Part shown: piece after piece, positions 1-7,674 of the stretch
Layout: every line of letters starts with the position of its first letter
Position numbering within the stretch: position 1 is the first letter of the stretch
From: Pseudonocardiaceae bacterium
GTDB taxonomy: Bacteria > Actinomycetota > Actinomycetes > Mycobacteriales > Pseudonocardiaceae
Assembly: GCA_009379845.1 (NCBI GenBank)
Contig: WHSZ01000069.1
Location: forward strand, 1-32,915
DNA length: 32,915 nucleotides
Direction of reading: 5' to 3'
Position numbers and translations under genes: made by a program
The notes under the pieces: model-generated
What the model saw: the letters and a program-made list of their open reading frames with translations, nothing else
Database searches by the model: none
What the model was told of the DNA's origin: nothing

Positions 1-12
1 GCTCGGATCGTC

Positions 13-1071
13 CTAAGTGGACGGCGCCTCCTCGCCTCCGGCATCCGGCTGACGACCGAATTCCGCCCGGACGCCGAGCAACCGCACCGGCCGGCGATCG
101 GTGAACCAGTCGAGCGCGGCAAGCGCGGCTTCCGCGATCGCATCGGCGTCGGCGGTGGGCGTGGCCAGCGGGTGACCGTGGGTCTGGGTGAAGAACGGTG
201 CGTACCGCACCTTGACGACGACGCGAACCGGGTTTCGCCGCTCCTCGGCGACGTCGTCCGCGACCCGTCGCGCGAGGTCGCGCACCTCGCGGCGTATCTC
301 ATCCCAGTCCTCGAGGTTGTGCTGAAAGGTGGTCTCCCGGCCGCGGGAGCGCGCCACGTACGGCGTGCTTTCCACGGTCTTGTCGCCGTAGCCACGGGCG
401 AGCAGGAGCAACCACGGGCCGGTGGTGGGACCGAACTGTGCGGCGAGTTCCTGCCGGTCGGCCGCGGCGAGCTCGCGGACCGTGTTGATACCCATACCGG
501 CCAGCCGCTTTGCGGTCTTGGTCCCGATGCCCCAGAGCGCGTCGGTCTGCCGGTCGCCGAGCACCTCGTACCACGTCTGGTCGGTCAGCCGGAACACGCC
601 GGCCGGCTTGCCGAAGCCGGTTGCCAGCTTGGCCTGCAGCTTGTTCTGCCCGATGCCGACGGTGCAGTCCAGGTTGGTGGAGGTGCGCACCCTGTCCTGG
701 ATCTCGCGGGCGAGGGCCTCCGGGTCGTCGGTGTCGGCGCCGAGAAATGCTTCGTCCCAGCCGAGTACCTCGACCACCACGTCGAACTCCCGCAGCGTCG
801 CCACCACGTCGGCCGAGACGGCGTCGTAGGCCTCCTTGTCGACCGGCAGGAACACCGCGTCGGGGCACCGTCTGGCCGCGGTGCGCAGCGGTTGACCGGA
901 GTGCACGCCGTAGCTGCGTGCCTCGTAGGAGGCGGTGCTGACCACTCCACGCTTGGTCGGATCGCCGTCGCCGCCAACCACAACCGGCACCCCGCGCAGC
1001 TCGGGGCGGCGCAGCACCTCGACAGCGGCGATGAACTGATCGAGGTCGACGTGTAGCACCCACTGGGTCAC
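13..1071 (-). CDS. dinB: Y-family DNA polymerase IV, DinB2-like
   Basis: This is a Y-family translesion DNA polymerase of 352 residues, a normal length. The catalytic acidic residues are visible as Asp9 in the N-terminal HVDLDQF motif and Asp106-Glu107 in GWDEAFLG. Thumb (helix-hairpin-helix, LWGIGTKTAKRLAGMGI) and little-finger regions follow in the expected order. The residue that aligns with the E. coli DinB steric gate (Phe13) is Ile14, an aliphatic residue. Mycobacterial DinB2 has Leu there and is known to insert ribonucleotides, so this protein belongs with the DinB2 type rather than the stringent DinB1 type. The start is GTG at 1071, with a weak purine-rich stretch upstream. It is downstream of, and co-oriented with, the WXG100-hydrolase gene after a 28-base gap. 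The lack of a visible C-terminal clamp-binding motif also fits DinB2. The family is certain; the subtype is inferred from the motif. Confidence 0.93.
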   Translation of the reverse strand: MTQWVLHVDLDQFIAAVEVLRRPELRGVPVVVGGDGDPTKRGVVSTASYEARSYGVHSGQPLRTAARRCPDAVFLPVDKEAYDAVSADVVATLREFDVVVEVLGWDEAFLGADTDDPEALAREIQDRVRTSTNLDCTVGIGQNKLQAKLATGFGKPAGVFRLTDQTWYEVLGDRQTDALWGIGTKTAKRLAGMGINTVRELAAADRQELAAQFGPTTGPWLLLLARGYGDKTVESTPYVARSRGRETTFQHNLEDWDEIRREVRDLARRVADDVAEERRNPVRVVVKVRYAPFFTQTHGHPLATPTADADAIAEAALAALDWFTDRRPVRLLGVRAEFGRQPDAGGEEAPST

Positions 1072-1099
1072 GCCTCATTCTCGCCCATCCGGCGGCCGG

Positions 1100-2983
1100 C
1101 TACCACAACAGACCGGTGACCCCTCCCGCGATGTTCTTGACGCCCTCTCCGATGCCGTCGGTGACCGTTCCGACCGTGGTGGCCACCGCATCCAGCCCGT
1201 CGTTCGCCATCTCGCCCCAGTCCTGTTTGAGGCCGTTCTCGAACATCTGGCCGCCTTCGTACGCCACCTTGTTCAGCCCGTCGAGCATCGGGTCGCCGGT
1301 GTGGGCGGTTGGGGCGATCGGCGCCTCGCCGGGGTCTTGCTGGGTGACGGCGCCGTAGTTGCCGGTTGCGATGTTGCCGAGGTTCTTCAGGGATTCGCCG
1401 CTGTAGTAGGAGGTGTGTGCGTCCGCGACGTCTTGACCGCCGTCCGTGCCGAACTGGTGGGCGCCGAACTTCGGGTCGTACGGCCCGGTCGGGGCGCCTC
1501 CCTCGGTGAAGTAGCTGCCGTTGGTGCCCTGGATGACGGGATCGTGCTCGTTGCCGCCAGCCCACACGTGGCCCGATCCGGCGGAGAGCTGGTCGGCGCT
1601 CGATGCGCCGGCCCCTGGGGAGCCGATCAGCGCGATGTCGTCGGCGGCGAGCCCGTTCATGCCCGCGTAGCCGACCGTGGCGCTCCCGTAGCTGTGCCCG
1701 ATGGCGGTGACGTGCTGCCGGGGAGTGCCGGCGGCGTCCGCGGCCGCGCGATAACCGTTCACGTCCTCGACCAGTTGCTGCCCGCCTTCTTTGGCGCCCT
1801 TGTCGTCGGCGACCGACCAGTCCCAGTCCGGTGCGTCGTAGCCGAGCCAGGCGATCGCCGCGTTCTGCCCTCCCGGGTTGGCAGCGTCCATCTGGCCTTT
1901 CAGGTTCACCGCCTGACCGGTGAAGTCGCTGTCGATCCTGGTGCCCGTGCCGGGGACCGCGACCGCCACATCCCGTGCGGTGTCCGGGTTGCCGAACGCG
2001 ACCGCCAGCCCGCCTTCCTTCCGGCCTGGGCCCTCGGGGGTGTACGACAGCACATAAGTCTCAGCGCCGATTGCGTCGGCTTTTCTCTCGGCGTTGTCGC
2101 GAAGATTCTTTTGGGCACTGTCGGCGTTGTCCGCCTTGCGTTGCGCTAGCGCCTTCTGGTTGAGCAGTGAGGACAGTCTCGGGTCTTTCGACTCCCGCAT
2201 GGCGTTCTCGTCGCGCGGATTGATCCCGAGTTCCTTCGCCCTTGCCTGTGCCTGCGAGTCGAGGTCGGCGGCCCGCATCGCCAAGGTCTGCTGGTCGGTT
2301 TCGATGCGGCGCCGGTTGGCGGTGTCCAGTACGTCGGCTGGCAGGCCCTTGAGCTGCCCGAGCTTGTCGGCCTGGGTGGCCAACAACTGGTCACGCTGCC
2401 GCTCGCTGAGGGATTTCCACCAGTCGGCCACCTTCTTCGGATCGGTGCCCGGCGCTGGCGGCTGCGGCACCGCCTGCGGTTGGGTGCGGCGCCACGACTC
2501 GGTGCCACCCACGGTGTGCTGGAACGCCGGCTTGGCGGCCCGCAGGCTCTTGGCCTGTGCCGCGAGCGTGTCGTTGTAGGCGGTGCGCAGGTCCACCAGG
2601 GCTTTGCTGATCTGTTGTTCGAAGTGCGGGTTGGCGGACCCGCCCAGCATCCAACCCAGCGACCGGTAGAAGCCGATGATCTTGTCCGCGGAGCCGCGCA
2701 TCGAGCCGTAGGCATTCGCGGCGTTCTCGATCGCCTGCCTGGCGCCGTTCACCGCGTCCCGGGCGGTGTTGATCGACGTGCTGGTCTGGGTGGTGCGTTC
2801 GGTGAACGCGGCTGCGGCGTCACCTTTCCAGCCGGCCACGGCTTTGCCGCCCGAGCTGGCGGCGGTGGCGGCTTCGCCGAGGTTTTCGGCCGCCTTGTTC
2901 AGCGACTCGGCGGCGAGCCGGATGCGCTTGGCGTCACCGGAAGCCAGCTCGCCGTAGATCTGTTCCGGATGTGGATAGCTCAC
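1100..2983 (-). CDS. WXG100-type N-terminus fused to DUF1023 alpha/beta hydrolase
   Basis: This 627-residue protein has two parts. Residues 1-110 are helical and Ala-rich with a W-x-G turn at Trp52-Gly54, typical of ESX (type VII) secretion substrates. The C-terminal half carries a DUF1023 alpha/beta-hydrolase fold with nucleophile motif GHSYGS (Ser431); Asp481 (EHDPV) and His523 (ADAHTSYY) are the likely rest of the triad. A long charged Gln/Arg/Ala-rich helical linker lies between. The start is GTG at 2983, overlapping the stop of the EspC-like gene as GTGA, which implies translational coupling. DUF1023 proteins are common in Actinobacteria beside WXG100-like partners; the substrate is unknown. 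No ESX core genes (EccC ATPase, EccD) are in the window, so secretion would depend on machinery elsewhere. The domain calls are firm; the secreted role is inferred. Confidence 0.85.
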   Translation of the reverse strand: MSYPHPEQIYGELASGDAKRIRLAAESLNKAAENLGEAATAASSGGKAVAGWKGDAAAAFTERTTQTSTSINTARDAVNGARQAIENAANAYGSMRGSADKIIGFYRSLGWMLGGSANPHFEQQISKALVDLRTAYNDTLAAQAKSLRAAKPAFQHTVGGTESWRRTQPQAVPQPPAPGTDPKKVADWWKSLSERQRDQLLATQADKLGQLKGLPADVLDTANRRRIETDQQTLAMRAADLDSQAQARAKELGINPRDENAMRESKDPRLSSLLNQKALAQRKADNADSAQKNLRDNAERKADAIGAETYVLSYTPEGPGRKEGGLAVAFGNPDTARDVAVAVPGTGTRIDSDFTGQAVNLKGQMDAANPGGQNAAIAWLGYDAPDWDWSVADDKGAKEGGQQLVEDVNGYRAAADAAGTPRQHVTAIGHSYGSATVGYAGMNGLAADDIALIGSPGAGASSADQLSAGSGHVWAGGNEHDPVIQGTNGSYFTEGGAPTGPYDPKFGAHQFGTDGGQDVADAHTSYYSGESLKNLGNIATGNYGAVTQQDPGEAPIAPTAHTGDPMLDGLNKVAYEGGQMFENGLKQDWGEMANDGLDAVATTVGTVTDGIGEGVKNIAGGVTGLLW

Positions 2984-3297
2984 TGCTCGCCTCCCGGCTT
3001 GCTCAGACCGGCGGCGTTGTCCGCATCCGCACGTTCGTAGTCCCCGGCAGCCTTGAGCAGGCCGTCACCAGCGTCGTTGACCCACATCGAGCCGTGTTCC
3101 AGGTCCGCACCGTGTGCTTCCGCGAAGGCGGCCACCGCAACCGAGAAGGCACCGGCACCCTCCACCCGTCCGAGGGAGTCGGGCGTGACCTGCGCCGCGC
3201 GTACCGTGGCCGCGGCGTCACCGATCTGGTCGGATGCGTCGAAGATCCTCGGCGCCGCCCCGCGAAGGGTCCCCGCGTCGGCCTCGAAACCCGCCAT
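2980..3297 (-). CDS. EspC/WXG100-like type VII secretion-associated protein
   Basis: This is a 105-residue, Ala- and Asp-rich helical protein. Its length, an N-terminal helix of the type FEADAGTLRGAAPRIFDASDQI, and a second helix after a central turn (residues about 55-90) match the ESX-1 secretion-associated EspC/DUF2580 group. It lacks an exact W-x-G; a single Trp occurs in HGSMWVNDAG. The ATG at 3297 has a purine-rich ribosome site (GGGAGAGG) just upstream. Its stop overlaps the GTG start of the hydrolase fusion, so the two products are probably made in a fixed ratio and may form a heterodimer that is co-secreted (inference from family behaviour). It is the first gene of the minus-strand unit EspC-like, hydrolase, dinB. 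Confidence 0.7.
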   Translation of the reverse strand: MAGFEADAGTLRGAAPRIFDASDQIGDAAATVRAAQVTPDSLGRVEGAGAFSVAVAAFAEAHGADLEHGSMWVNDAGDGLLKAAGDYERADADNAAGLSKPGGEQ

Positions 3298-3436
3298 ACC
3301 TCTCCCGTCCTCGATTTCGTCCGCGCGACCCGATTTGACGCATGACCGCCGCGACGCGGTTCCCGCTGCGTCACCGACCGGTCACGGCATGGTAGACAAA
3401 GCGCGCCGTCGCTGAAAAAGGATCTGGGAAAACGAC

Positions 3437-4159
3437 ATGTCGTGGACAGTGCAGCGCTGGGATAGCGTGTTCACTCAGCAGGCCGGCCGGTTTCGTGCCG
3501 CTGTCGCTTCCACCGGACTGGACACGGCCGTGCCAACCAGTCCTGGGTGGACATTTCGCGATCTGGTGCTGCGCGCTGGCCGTTTCGCCCACCAGGTCAC
3601 GCGGTACCTGACCACGGCGAGTCGGGTGATGCTACGGCCCGTACCGATCCCGGATGGCGATCCGGTCAGCTATCTCGACGAGCATGTCGCCGGGTTGGCC
3701 GATGCCCTCGCGGATACGCCGGCCAATCGGCCATTGTGGACTTTCTCCCCGGCCGCGCCGGACCTCGCGTGGGTGTGGCACCGGCGGGTCGCGCACGAAT
3801 TCAACCTGCGCCGCTGGGAAGCCCAAGCCGCGCTCAACACGCTCGAGCCCACCGATCGTGCGCTGGCCGTGGACGGCATCGACGAAACGCTGCGAACCTT
3901 GCTACCCGCGAAGTACGCCGCGGAAAATCCCGTCGCCATCACCGGGACCGCGGTGCTGAGCAGCGACGACGGCCCGGAAAGCTGGCAGGTGACCTTTCAC
4001 CCCGGCGAGGTACCGTACGCCCGCATCGCGGCCCCTGGCGAGCACGCCGACGCGTGGCTGACCAGCAGCGCCGCCAACCTGCTTTACCACCTTCGGGATC
4101 GCACCAGCCTCGCTGGAACCGGCAACCACGACATCCTGCGTGCTGTCATCGTGGAGTGA
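3437..4159 (+). CDS. Maleylpyruvate isomerase-fold (MDMPI/DinB-like) protein with altered metal site
   Basis: The 240-residue protein has the mycothiol-dependent maleylpyruvate isomerase layout: an N-terminal MDMPI helical bundle (PTSPGWTFRDLV at 33-44 is the family signature) and a C-terminal MDMPI domain (about 150-240). In the characterised family, zinc is held by His-x(n)-Glu-x3-His. Here Glu121 is kept in AHEFNLRRWEAQ, but both histidine positions are Arg (Arg46 and Arg125), so a canonical zinc site is not expected. It may be non-catalytic or bind something else. The ATG at 3437 follows a purine-rich AAAGGA/GGGAAAA stretch. The stop lies two bases before the ATG of the first lipoprotein, implying co-translation. 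Family certainty is high; a function should not be assigned from the family name. Confidence 0.82.
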   Translation: MSWTVQRWDSVFTQQAGRFRAAVASTGLDTAVPTSPGWTFRDLVLRAGRFAHQVTRYLTTASRVMLRPVPIPDGDPVSYLDEHVAGLADALADTPANRPLWTFSPAAPDLAWVWHRRVAHEFNLRRWEAQAALNTLEPTDRALAVDGIDETLRTLLPAKYAAENPVAITGTAVLSSDDGPESWQVTFHPGEVPYARIAAPGEHADAWLTSSAANLLYHLRDRTSLAGTGNHDILRAVIVE

Positions 4160-4161
4160 AC

Positions 4162-4479
4162 ATGCGAGCACCACGCCTGATGCTGATCGTTCTTGGCCTC
4201 CTGGTCAGTTGTGCCCCGTTGGCGGCGTGCGGCAAGACCACCTGGGAGGGCCGGCTCCAGTTCGAGATCTACTACTTCAACAACAGCGAGGCCGACGTGA
4301 AGTTGTCCGAGAACGAAAGGGCGCCCGTCTCTCCAGGAGTGCACGAGATCCCCCGAGACGTACTTCCAGAGAACCTCTCGAACGTCCAGGTCGTGGAGTG
4401 TCACGTCACCGTGCGGGAACGCGCCGTGGTGGGTGGCGACATGCCGAGCCTTGTCGACGACTGCGAGAAGGTTCGGTAG
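4162..4479 (+). CDS. Small secreted lipoprotein, paralogue 1 (CX20C)
   Basis: This is a 105-residue predicted lipoprotein of unknown function. The N-terminus is a short basic stretch and a hydrophobic segment ending in lipobox LAAC, so Cys23 would be lipidated (Cys17 in LVSC is a less likely alternative). The mature part is about 80 residues, acidic, probably beta-rich, with Trp28 and Phe34 soon after the anchor and two cysteines, Cys80 and Cys101, separated by exactly 20 residues. The next gene encodes a protein with the same layout. It starts two bases after the stop of the isomerase-fold gene and is probably co-translated with it. It would sit on the outer face of the membrane. No recognised family was identified by eye. 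Confidence 0.75.
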   Translation: MRAPRLMLIVLGLLVSCAPLAACGKTTWEGRLQFEIYYFNNSEADVKLSENERAPVSPGVHEIPRDVLPENLSNVQVVECHVTVRERAVVGGDMPSLVDDCEKVR

Positions 4480-4573
4480 GTGCGATCGAAGCATGAAGCG
4501 AGCGCAACTTCAGCGAGCAGGGCGTGCACAGCAGCAAGCTGCCAGGTCGAATCGTGAGGGGAGGGTTCCGCCC

Positions 4574-4909
4574 ATGTGTATGAGGCGAGTCCGGATGGCT
4601 TCCGTGCTGGTCCTCATACCGTTGCTGGCCGCGGGATGCCTGTCGGAGCAACGATGGGACGAAGATGTCACGTTCAAGGTGGCCGATGTATTCGTCGCCA
4701 AGAGCGGACGCGAGATGGCGCTGCTGGACGTTGTCGGGCAGTTGCCGGGCGAGCCACTCGAGAAATTCACCAGGCAGGGTATCTACAAGGAAGAGTTCCC
4801 TTCCGGCCTGTCACAGGGCGACACCGTAACCTGCCGTATCCTCCAAACGGCTGACAATACGCTTGACGACAGCAAGGAAACGGAAATCTCCAACTGCCGT
4901 CGATCCTGA
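4574..4909 (+). CDS. Small secreted lipoprotein, paralogue 2 (CX20C)
   Basis: This predicted lipoprotein has 111 residues. ATG at 4574 is chosen because GAGGGGAGGG lies just upstream and the product then begins with a proper signal peptide; ATG at 4580 would also work, while the open frame upstream of 4574 is not signal-like. The signal ends in LLAAGC, making Cys22 the lipidated residue. The mature domain has Trp28, Phe34, and a cysteine pair Cys87/Cys108 with 20 residues between. This is the same arrangement as the preceding lipoprotein (Trp28, Phe34, Cys80/Cys101), and both share a Gly-[Val/Ile]-[His/Tyr] element and a Leu-Ser before the first Cys. I infer a tandem duplication with strong divergence and a conserved disulphide. 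Function unknown. Confidence 0.75.
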   Translation: MCMRRVRMASVLVLIPLLAAGCLSEQRWDEDVTFKVADVFVAKSGREMALLDVVGQLPGEPLEKFTRQGIYKEEFPSGLSQGDTVTCRILQTADNTLDDSKETEISNCRRS

Positions 4910-4923
4910 CGGTGCTCCCCGGG

Positions 4924-5370
4924 TCAGGGACGCAGCACGCCACCGCCGAAGTAGTCGTCATCGTCCGGCTCGTCGTGCTGTGCGGCCCGGCGCCGAGGTG
5001 CCGGCTGGTTCGTGGCGTCCGGCGCCGACGGGTCTTCCTCGGATGCGGGATAACGTTCCGAGAAGGTCGAGACCACCGTGTTCGTCAGCTCCGTCTCATC
5101 GCCAACCGTGGTTCGCAGGATCTCGGCGATCCGTTCCGGAATATGCGACTGCGCCCGACGTATGGTGGCCAGGATCTCGGCGGCCAGCCGTTGCCCGTTC
5201 GAGACGTACGGGGAATCGGCTATCCGCAGGTCGGTCAGGGCTCCCGCGGAATCGACGGTGACCCGCAGCGATCCGTCCCGAGACGATTCCGCGCAGCGAA
5301 CCTGTGCGATCCGGTGCTGCGCATCCGTATAACGTTCGGCGCGCACATCCTCACGGGCCAGTTCACTCAT
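4924..5370 (-). CDS. YbaB/EbfC-family-like protein
   Basis: The 148-residue protein has the YbaB/EbfC core: a short N-terminal helix, a strand-turn-strand (DGSLRVTVDSAGALTDLRI, about residues 31-49), then a long helix (GQRLAAEILATIRRAQSHI). A low-complexity acidic and Pro/Arg-rich tail covers the last 50 residues. YbaB proteins are small dimeric nucleoid-associated proteins; in Actinobacteria, diverged versions such as this occur near WXG100 genes, and a type VII link is as plausible as DNA binding. The start is ATG 5370, with GGTGGAGG seven bases upstream; an in-frame extension to 5514 is rejected because it has no ribosome site. It converges on the lipoprotein gene, with stops 14 bases apart, and is divergent from the ligase. 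Confidence 0.7.
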   Translation of the reverse strand: MSELAREDVRAERYTDAQHRIAQVRCAESSRDGSLRVTVDSAGALTDLRIADSPYVSNGQRLAAEILATIRRAQSHIPERIAEILRTTVGDETELTNTVVSTFSERYPASEEDPSAPDATNQPAPRRRAAQHDEPDDDDYFGGGVLRP

Positions 5371-5525
5371 AATCAAACCTCCACCTGCCGACGGGCCAAC
5401 GTGACCATAACCGGCACCCGCCGGAACGGAATTCACCCACAGCGGGTGACCCGCTCGTTCATCCGGTCCACACTCGACCGTTTTGACGAGGCCACATCGC
5501 GTCGGCGAGGGCATAAGCTTTGGTC

Positions 5526-6605
5526 ATGGACCTGCCAGTCATGCCGCCGGTGAAACCGATGCTGGCGAAATCCGTGCACGAGGTGCCGCGTGCACCTGAC
5601 CTTGTCTACGAGCCGAAGTGGGACGGGTTCCGCTGCATCGTGTTCCGCGACGGCGCGGAACTGGAGCTCGGCTCGCGTAACGACCGGCCGTTGACCAGGT
5701 ATTTTCCCGAGCTCGTCGAGCTGCTACGGGAGGCGCTGCCGGAACGTTGCGTGGTGGACGGCGAGATCGTGATCGTCACGGACAACGGCCTCGACTTCGA
5801 CACCCTGCAGAACCGGCTGCACCCGGCCGCCTCGCGGGTTCGGCTGCTCGCCGAGCAGACCCCGGCCAGCTTCGTGGCCTTCGACCTGCTCGCCCTTGAC
5901 GACCGCGACCTCACAACCGAACCGTTCGCGAAGCGGCGCCGCCTGCTGGAGGGCATCCTGGACGACGCGCTCACCCGCGTGCACCTCACGCCGGTGACAG
6001 AGGATCCGGCGATCGCCGAGGACTGGTTCAACCGGTTCGAGGGCGCCGGCTTCGACGGCGTGATGGCCAAGCTCACCGACGGACCCTACGAGCAGGACAA
6101 GCGCACGATGTGGAAGGTCAAGCACGAGCGAACAGCCGACTGCGTGGTCGCCGGCTTTCGCTGGCACAAGGACGGCAACGGGGTGGGCTCGCTGCTGCTC
6201 GGCCTGTACGACGAGCACGGCAAGCTACACCATGTCGGGGTGGCCAGCAGCTTCGCCGCCGCCCGCCGCAAGGAACTGGTCGACGAGCTGGCGCCGCTGC
6301 GGGAGAACGCGCTCGACACGCACCCCTGGCGTGACTGGGCCGACGCCCAGGCCCAGGCGTCCGGCCGGATGCCGGGCGGTGTGAGCCGCTGGACCGGCCA
6401 GAAAGACCTGTCTTGGGAGCCGCTGCGGACCGAGCTGGTTGCCGAGATCCGCTACGAGCACGTGATAGCAGGGCGGTTCCGGCACGGCGGCAGGCTGGTG
6501 CGCTTCCGGTCGGACCGCCAGCCCGAATCGTGCACCTACACGCAGCTCGACGAGGTGGCGCCGGCGGAATTGGCCGCGCTGTTCGGTGAGGTGCGGCAAC
6601 GATGA
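5526..6605 (+). CDS. ligC: ATP-dependent DNA ligase, LigC type
   Basis: This 359-residue ATP-dependent DNA ligase has only the nucleotidyltransferase and OB-fold domains. Motif I is EPKWDGFR with Lys31 as the adenylated lysine; SRN (motif Ia), VVDGEIV (motif III), DGVMAKL (motif IV) and MWKVKHER (motif V) follow in order. The length fits mycobacterial LigC, which has no extra domains, rather than LigB or LigD. ATG 5526 is preferred; TTG 5520 is two codons upstream. Its stop overlaps the ATG of the Prim-Pol gene as ATGA. In mycobacteria LigC works with Prim-PolC in base-excision or short-gap repair, and this order and coupling match that pair. Cytoplasmic. Confidence 0.93.
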   Translation: MDLPVMPPVKPMLAKSVHEVPRAPDLVYEPKWDGFRCIVFRDGAELELGSRNDRPLTRYFPELVELLREALPERCVVDGEIVIVTDNGLDFDTLQNRLHPAASRVRLLAEQTPASFVAFDLLALDDRDLTTEPFAKRRRLLEGILDDALTRVHLTPVTEDPAIAEDWFNRFEGAGFDGVMAKLTDGPYEQDKRTMWKVKHERTADCVVAGFRWHKDGNGVGSLLLGLYDEHGKLHHVGVASSFAAARRKELVDELAPLRENALDTHPWRDWADAQAQASGRMPGGVSRWTGQKDLSWEPLRTELVAEIRYEHVIAGRFRHGGRLVRFRSDRQPESCTYTQLDEVAPAELAALFGEVRQR

Positions 6606-7606
6606 GCGAGGGCATCACGATCGACGTGGACGGCACCGAGGTCACGGTGTCGCACCCGGAGAAGGTCTTCTTCTCGGAACGTGGCGAGACGAAGCTCGAC
6701 CTGGTCCGCTATTACCAGGCCGTCGCCGAGCCGCTGCTTGCCACCCTGCGCAGGCGTCCGCTGCTGCTCGAGCGATACCCGAACGGGGCAAGCGGCAAGT
6801 CGTGGTTCCAGAAACGGGTACCGAAGGCCATCCCGGAATGGCTCAGCACCACGGTTGTCGCCACCCCCAACGGCACCACCAGCGATGCGCTCGTCGCGGC
6901 CGACCTCGCGCACATCCTGTGGGCCGTGAACCTCGGCTGCATCGGCTTCCACGTCTGGCCGACCCACGCCGACAACCCCGAGATCGCCGACGAGCTGCGC
7001 ATCGATCTCGATCCGTCTCCCGGGGTCACGTTCGAGCAGGTCCGGGAGGCGGCCGTGCTGACCAAGGAGCTGCTCGACGAGCTCGGCATCGCGGCGCACC
7101 TGAAAACCACCGGATCCCGCGGCCTGCACGTCTACGCGGCGCTGCAGCCGCAGTGGGACGGCTACCAGGTCCGTGCCGCCGCGGTGGCGCTGGCCCGCGC
7201 ACTGGAACGCCGCCACCCGGAGCTCATCACCGCGAAGTGGTGGAAGGAGGAGCGGGGCACGCGGGTATTCGTCGACTTCAACCAGAACGCTCCGCACAAG
7301 ACCGTGTTCGGCGCGTGGTGCGTGCGTCCGAGGGTGGGAGCGCAGGTGTCCGCGCCGATCGGCTGGGACGAGCTGGCCACGGTCGATCCGGGCGCGCTCA
7401 CCATAGCCACCGTGCCGGCCATGGTCGCCGAGCGGGGCGACCCGTGGGCGGGAATGGCCGAGCGCCCGCAGTCCATCGAACCGCTGCTCGAGCAATCACG
7501 CCGGGATCTCGCGGACGGCCTGATGGACGCGCCGTGGCCACCGGTGTACCCGAAGCAGCCGGGCGAGCCACCACGGGTCGCGCCGAGCCGGGCCCGTCAG
7601 TCGTGA
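6602..7606 (+). CDS. LigD polymerase-like primase-polymerase (Prim-PolC)
   Basis: This 334-residue member of the archaeo-eukaryotic primase superfamily (LigD PolDom group) stands alone, without ligase or nuclease domains. The catalytic acidic residues are seen as Asp135 and Asp137 in IDLDPS and Asp225 in VFVDFNQN. The GSRGLHVYA motif supplies His176 for NTP binding. Such enzymes fill short gaps and strongly prefer ribonucleotides. Coupled to LigC by an ATGA overlap, it matches the mycobacterial Prim-PolC/LigC operon known to act in excision repair, so the pair probably fills and seals short gaps. The gene ends before a convergent hairpin terminator shared with the betaine transporter. No Ku gene is in the window, so a classical end-joining role is not supported here. 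Confidence 0.92.
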   Translation: MSEGITIDVDGTEVTVSHPEKVFFSERGETKLDLVRYYQAVAEPLLATLRRRPLLLERYPNGASGKSWFQKRVPKAIPEWLSTTVVATPNGTTSDALVAADLAHILWAVNLGCIGFHVWPTHADNPEIADELRIDLDPSPGVTFEQVREAAVLTKELLDELGIAAHLKTTGSRGLHVYAALQPQWDGYQVRAAAVALARALERRHPELITAKWWKEERGTRVFVDFNQNAPHKTVFGAWCVRPRVGAQVSAPIGWDELATVDPGALTIATVPAMVAERGDPWAGMAERPQSIEPLLEQSRRDLADGLMDAPWPPVYPKQPGEPPRVAPSRARQS

Positions 7607-7628
7607 GCTAACACGCCGGAAACGCGAA

Positions 7629-7662
7629 ACGCGGGAACCTGGGCAGGCGCCGGGTTCCGCGT
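7629..7662. terminator. Bidirectional hairpin terminator
   Basis: A stem with arms ACGCGGGAACC and GGTTCCGCGT (one bulged G) closes a 13-base loop between two convergent genes, Prim-PolC (ends 7606) and the betaine-binding lipoprotein (ends 7675). There is no U-tract, as is common in high-GC actinobacteria. The position is what makes a terminator the best reading. Confidence 0.6.
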
Positions 7663-7674
7663 CTCGGCCGTCGA

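Noticed and set aside
172..1056. Plus-strand open frame opposite dinB
   Set aside because: Antisense shadow of the polymerase, with no domain and no ribosome site.
3371..3592. Small minus-strand open frame upstream of the isomerase-fold gene
   Set aside because: Overlaps the start of a well-supported gene and has no family features.
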